Source: an uncultured Loktanella sp. (GTDB lineage: Bacteria > Pseudomonadota > Alphaproteobacteria > Rhodobacterales > Rhodobacteraceae). Taken from it: DNA of 17,274 bases. The translations under genes and the position numbers were made by a program. How positions within the stretch are numbered: position 1 is the first letter of the stretch; every line of letters begins with the position of its first letter. This document shows positions 14,033 through 17,274 of the stretch, in pieces. Location of the stretch: contig CAJXTP010000035.1 of NCBI GenBank assembly GCA_913061335.1, positions 1-17,274 of the forward strand. Reading direction: 5' to 3'. The notes under the pieces are model-generated. The model was given only the letters and a program-made list of their open reading frames with translations. It was not told the origin of the DNA and searched no databases.

Positions 14033-15067
14033 ATGAACACCGCACTTTTACGCGCCCTTTGCGAAACCCCCGGCGTGCCGGGCAATGAACACCGTGTGCG
14101 TGATTTGATCATATCCGAGATTGACGGACTGTTCGACGAGGTCCGCGTGGATGCAATGGGCTCGTTACTTTGCAAACGCAACGCAGACCGCGAAGGCGCG
14201 CCTAAGGTCATGCTCCTGTGCCATATGGACGAAATCGGCTTTCTGGTCAGCCACATCAGCAAAGACGGCTACATCTATATGCAAGCCGTGGGCGGCTTTG
14301 ATCCACGCAACTTGTTCTCACGGCGCGTGCGGGTCTGCACCGATGACGGCGATTTCTTTGGCGTCATGAACCCAAGCGGCAAACCTCTGCACATCTCATC
14401 GCCAGAAGATCGCAAGAAAATCCCCGCCGTGGGTGATTTCTTTGTTGATCTCGGCATGGGCAAAAAATCCCACGATCACATTAAGGTCGGTGACTTTGTC
14501 GTCATGGAAGAACCGTTCTTGGAAATGGGCGACAAATTTGTATCCAAGGCGCTCGATAACCGCGTGGCCTGCTGGCTCGGCATTGAGGCAATCCGCGATC
14601 TGGTCGACAAGGGACGCGGCGCCGAAATCCATGTTGTGTTCACCACCCAAGAAGAGGTCGGACTACGCGGCGCACGCACGTCTGCCTTTGCGATCCAGCC
14701 AGATGTCGGCATCGGTATCGACACAACCCTGTCCTGCGACACTCCCGGCATCCCTGAAAAGGACGCGACGACTGTGCAAGGCAATGGCTTCGGCCTACAC
14801 GTGCGCGATTCGTCGTTCATCGCTGATCGGGACTTGGTCAAACAAATTGAAGCCATCGCAATCGCCAACGACATCCCATACCAGCGGACCATGTTAGCTG
14901 CAGGCGGCCAAGACGGCGCAGCAGCACAACAAGCCGCCGCAGGTGCACGCGCTGTCGGAATCGTGGTCGGCACACGCTACATTCACACCGTGACTGAAAT
15001 GGTCGAAAAATCCGATCTAGCAGCCGCGCGCGATATATTGGTGGCCTATTTGTCGACTTTTGAATGA
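14033..15067 (+). CDS. M42 family metallopeptidase
   Basis: A 344-residue cytosolic metallo-aminopeptidase of the M42 family (FrvX, TET and glutamyl-aminopeptidase relatives), expected to trim N-terminal residues from short peptides as a large oligomer. The metal-binding and catalytic set is complete: His64 and Asp66 (CHMDEIGF), Asp175 (KALDNR), Glu207 and Glu208 (TTQEEVGLRGA), Asp230 (GIGID) and His318 (TRYIHT). Length is in the family range. The start at 14033 is fixed by AGGAG seven nt upstream and by a family-like N-terminus (LLRALCETPGVPGNEHRVRD). An in-frame ATG at 13934 would add 33 unrelated residues. The gene converges on argE with a 49-bp gap that shows only two 7-bp direct repeats of ACTATCG (15093, 15110) and no terminator. 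Confidence 0.95.
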   Translation: MNTALLRALCETPGVPGNEHRVRDLIISEIDGLFDEVRVDAMGSLLCKRNADREGAPKVMLLCHMDEIGFLVSHISKDGYIYMQAVGGFDPRNLFSRRVRVCTDDGDFFGVMNPSGKPLHISSPEDRKKIPAVGDFFVDLGMGKKSHDHIKVGDFVVMEEPFLEMGDKFVSKALDNRVACWLGIEAIRDLVDKGRGAEIHVVFTTQEEVGLRGARTSAFAIQPDVGIGIDTTLSCDTPGIPEKDATTVQGNGFGLHVRDSSFIADRDLVKQIEAIAIANDIPYQRTMLAAGGQDGAAAQQAAAGARAVGIVVGTRYIHTVTEMVEKSDLAAARDILVAYLSTFE

Positions 15068-15116
15068 TGCCAAATGAACGCAGAGCACCCCCACTATCGA
15101 AGTACGGTGACTATCG

Positions 15117-16277
15117 CTAATGGCCCGCCATCGACAACGTTTCCACAACGCCCGCCAGCATCTTCTCGCAGGCTTTAATCTGGCTTAGCTCCAGATATTC
15201 ATCGGGTTTATGGCCCTGTCCTTCCATTGAACCGGGACCACAAACAATCGTCGGGATGCCAAGCCCGTCAAAAAACCCAGCTTCGGTCCCAAAGGCAACT
15301 TTGGTCGTTTGCTTCGTTTTCAAAAGACGTTGCGCCAATTGCTCAGCATCAGGGTTTTGCGCGCCATCAAGCCCAGGGTAGGTATTATAGCGGTCGATCT
15401 CGATGCGTGCCAGCGACCAAATCTCGCGATATCGGGCTTCGATATCATAGATTACTTGTGTGATGCGGGACATGATTTCACTTGGGGCATCGGCAGCAAG
15501 ATGACGGTATTCAAAGTCGATCACGGCGCGGTCCGGCACAATGTTCAGCGCCATACCACCTGACATTTTGCCGATGTGAAGCGTGGTATAGGGGATATCA
15601 TAGGCTGGGTCATGGGCGCCATTTTTCTGGTACCAGTCTTGCACATTGCGCAAGCCAGTGACGGTTTCAACGGCCAGATGTAATGCGTTAACAAACTTTG
15701 GTGCCAGCGCTGAATGTCCACTCTGACCGTGACAAACCGCGCGCAGGGCCGCCTTACCCTTATGTCCAACCGCAATTTTCATCTCGGTTGGTTCTCCAAC
15801 GATGCAGGCGCGGGGGCTGCCAAGATACGGGATCAGTTTTGGCAACATTTCTCGAATGCCCACACAGCCGATTTCCTCGTCATAGGAAAACACCAGTTTA
15901 AGCGGTTCTGTAAGACGCATGCGCGCAGCCATGTCGGCAGCGGCAAGCATACAAGCAATGTAGCCTTTCATATCGGTCGTGCCGCGCCCGAACAGCCGAT
16001 CACCTTCGCGGCTAAGTATAAAAGGCGCGCGGGTCCAAATTTGCCCCTCAACCGGCACCACGTCAGTATGTGCAGACAAAAGCACGCCACCCGCGATCTG
16101 CGGACCAATTTCAGCAAAAAGCCCACATTTGCCCGCTGCGGTACCCGCTATGCGCGATGTTCGCGCACCCCTGCCACGCAAGAATCCTTCGATAAAGTCG
16201 ATGATCTTGAGGTTCGATTTAGCACTCACTGTGTCAAAGCTAATAAGCTGTTCTAATGTCTCTAATGTGAGTGACAT
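15117..16277 (-). CDS. argE: M20 family N-acyl-amino-acid deacetylase, ArgE-like
   Basis: A 386-residue zinc hydrolase of the ArgE/DapE/CPG2 family, best matching acetylornithine deacetylase, which releases ornithine and acetate from N-acetylornithine. The metal and catalytic residues are all present: His70 and Asp72 (SAHTDVVPV), Asp102 (GRGTTDMKGY), Glu134 and Glu135 (SYDEEIGCVG), Glu162 (GEPTEMK) and His356 (EGQGHKPDEYLE). The dimerisation-domain His188 in GQSGHSALAP is also present. The ATG at 16277 has AAGGA eight nt upstream. Many Rhodobacterales make arginine with the transacetylase ArgJ. An ArgE copy encoded 55 bp downstream of a flavin reductase/LysR-sensor fusion may therefore instead act on another N-acyl amino acid in a catabolic route; this is inference. 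The gene symbol reflects family resemblance, not proven substrate. Confidence 0.88.
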   Translation of the reverse strand: MSLTLETLEQLISFDTVSAKSNLKIIDFIEGFLRGRGARTSRIAGTAAGKCGLFAEIGPQIAGGVLLSAHTDVVPVEGQIWTRAPFILSREGDRLFGRGTTDMKGYIACMLAAADMAARMRLTEPLKLVFSYDEEIGCVGIREMLPKLIPYLGSPRACIVGEPTEMKIAVGHKGKAALRAVCHGQSGHSALAPKFVNALHLAVETVTGLRNVQDWYQKNGAHDPAYDIPYTTLHIGKMSGGMALNIVPDRAVIDFEYRHLAADAPSEIMSRITQVIYDIEARYREIWSLARIEIDRYNTYPGLDGAQNPDAEQLAQRLLKTKQTTKVAFGTEAGFFDGLGIPTIVCGPGSMEGQGHKPDEYLELSQIKACEKMLAGVVETLSMAGH

Positions 16278-16332
16278 GCGATATATCCTTCAACGATCAG
16301 TTGCGGTGAAACGGCGTTTATCATCCCCCGCG

Positions 16333-17227
16333 TCAAGCGCTCAAGGCGAAAAAGTCATGGCATAACCAATGAAATTCTTCAGCAGGCTTCGACAGTTTCC
16401 GCCCCTTTTTCATTGCCAGAACAACGCGGCTAGGGGCGATGTTTGTCACCAATCGGCGCATAACAAGTGCTTTGCCATCGTAGGTCATAGATGACGCCGG
16501 TTTGGTTGAAAGCAATGAAAACCCCAAGCCATGCCCGACCATTCCGCGCACCGTTTCAAAAGAAGACGACTGAAACGCAATGTTCGGCGTGATGCCAGCA
16601 TCTGTTAGAATATTCAAAAAATAATCACGACTTGGTGGCGCGTTCAACAAGATCATCGGCTGATCAGCAAGATCGCTGGGCTGAATTTCGTCCAGAGCAG
16701 CCAATGGGTGATTTTCCGCCAATAAGACATGCGGCTGTATGTTGGTCAGAACCATCGTCTCAAGTTCGTCGCTAAGGTCAATGTCGTAAAGCAATCCAAT
16801 TTCGGTTTCGCCTGCCAACAGGCTTTCTTGTATTCGGCGCTGATCACCTTCGACCAATTGGATCAATGCATCTGGGTCGCGCTCTGCCATTCGGCTGACC
16901 ATTTGCGGCAAAATATATGGCCCAAAGGTGTGGAAACATCCCACCGACAGCTTACGCGCACTTGCATCTTGGCCAGCCAAAATTGACCCGGCTGTTTCAA
17001 TGGGTGTGGCGGACCCATACGCGCGGTTGGCGTAAATCAAAGGTGAGCCGCGATCCCCTAGAAAAAGATCGTCTACTTCGCCAAAAAACACGTAGTGCGT
17101 TCCGACTTTTTCTGACGAGACCACTTTGCAATCAAATCCGGCTAATGGATCAACGACCCTTGGCGCACCTGTGGACATATCCACCCAGTCGCAGCAGCCG
17201 AACTTATCGTCAATCTGGTCCTTAAAT
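16333..17227 (-). CDS. Flavin reductase-like domain fused to LysR-type ligand-binding domain, N-terminus cut by contig end
   Basis: 297 genomic residues are visible. Residues 1-73 are the C-terminal half of a flavin reductase-like FMN-binding domain (HpaC/NtaB/RutF type): DWVDMSTGAPRVVDPLAGFD, then VGTHYVFFGEV, then SPLIYANRAYGSA. After an 18-residue linker, residues 92-295 form a LysR-type periplasmic-binding-like effector domain. It starts LSVGCFHTFGPYILPQMV, continues with ESLLAGETEIGLLYDIDL, and has the late FETVRGMVGHGLGFSLLS block. No LysR winged helix precedes this domain; the flavin domain takes its place. The frame is continuous with no stop or shift. The true start lies outside the window. 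The frame can be read into the adapter as MCIRDR, which is not protein of this organism. The protein could be a flavin reductase controlled by a small ligand, or a sensor using flavin. It lies 55 bp upstream of argE in the same direction, so the two may be cotranscribed. Confidence 0.85.
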
Positions 17228-17274
17228 CTGTCTCTTATACACATCTGACGCTGCCGACGAATAGAGAGGTGTAG
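17228..17274 (-). other. Untrimmed Nextera adapter with i5 index, Read 1 side
   Basis: 17228-17260 is the reverse complement of the Nextera Read 1 transposase adapter, with the 19-base mosaic end at 17228-17246. Next come ATAGAGAG (17261-17268), which is the reverse complement of the standard index CTCTCTAT, and GTGTAG, the first bases of the reverse-complemented P5 sequence. All of it is synthetic. Genomic sequence ends at 17227. Confidence 0.97.

Noticed and set aside
15068..15116. Two ACTATCG direct repeats between the M42 and argE genes as a regulatory or attachment site
   Set aside because: Only 7 bp each, in a 49-bp convergent gap with no promoter to regulate; likely chance.
38..17227. 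CRISPR arrays, tRNA or rRNA genes, insertion sequences, toxin-antitoxin or defence loci
   Set aside because: No spaced repeat series, tRNA-like cloverleaf, transposase or recognisable defence domain was seen on either strand. The window is almost fully covered by ordinary genes, and no gap exceeds 300 bp.

Overview
The window is a chromosomal segment from an alphaproteobacterium, most likely a Rhodobacterales (Roseobacter-group) member with moderate GC. The clues are the family types (the ArsH, YbjN-proC and CsaA forms, and a long-form KAS III), an AspRS with the non-discriminating signature, and a GC-rich dispersed stem-loop of a kind I associate with Rhodobacteraceae. It is not a natural whole. 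Both ends carry untrimmed Illumina Nextera adapter (1-37 and 17228-17274), so genomic sequence runs from 38 to 17227 and the genes at both ends are cut.

Layout, left to right. 38-2270 (minus): a DUF1800 gene followed by a truncated, Tat-exported DUF1501 gene. 2361-4217 (minus): aspS with its own terminator. 4428-7760 (plus): carB, divergent from aspS. 7888-9006 (plus): a KAS III-like condensing enzyme. 9023-10194 (minus): an unrecognised small protein with an HTH-like segment, followed by arsH. 10475-11059 (plus): tdk, whose stop codon interlocks with that of the convergent next gene. 11056-13793 (minus): ybjN-like gene, GC-rich stem-loops, then a tightly overlapped run proC - csaA - D-2-hydroxyacid dehydrogenase with GTG and TTG starts. 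14033-15067 (plus): an M42 metallopeptidase. 15117-17227 (minus): a truncated protein joining the C-terminal half of a flavin reductase to a LysR-type ligand-binding domain, followed by an argE-like M20 deacetylase.

Most of the window is housekeeping: tRNA charging, carbamoyl phosphate, thymidine salvage, proline synthesis and peptide or N-acyl turnover. I see no CRISPR array, tRNA, rRNA, insertion sequence, prophage or defence locus. The least ordinary items are the flavin reductase/LysR-sensor fusion at the right edge, paired operator-like boxes on a good promoter ahead of the HTH-like/arsH pair, an 18-bp dyad ahead of the DUF1800/DUF1501 pair, and competing stem-loops upstream of the M42 peptidase gene. 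Nothing here shows a complete novel system.
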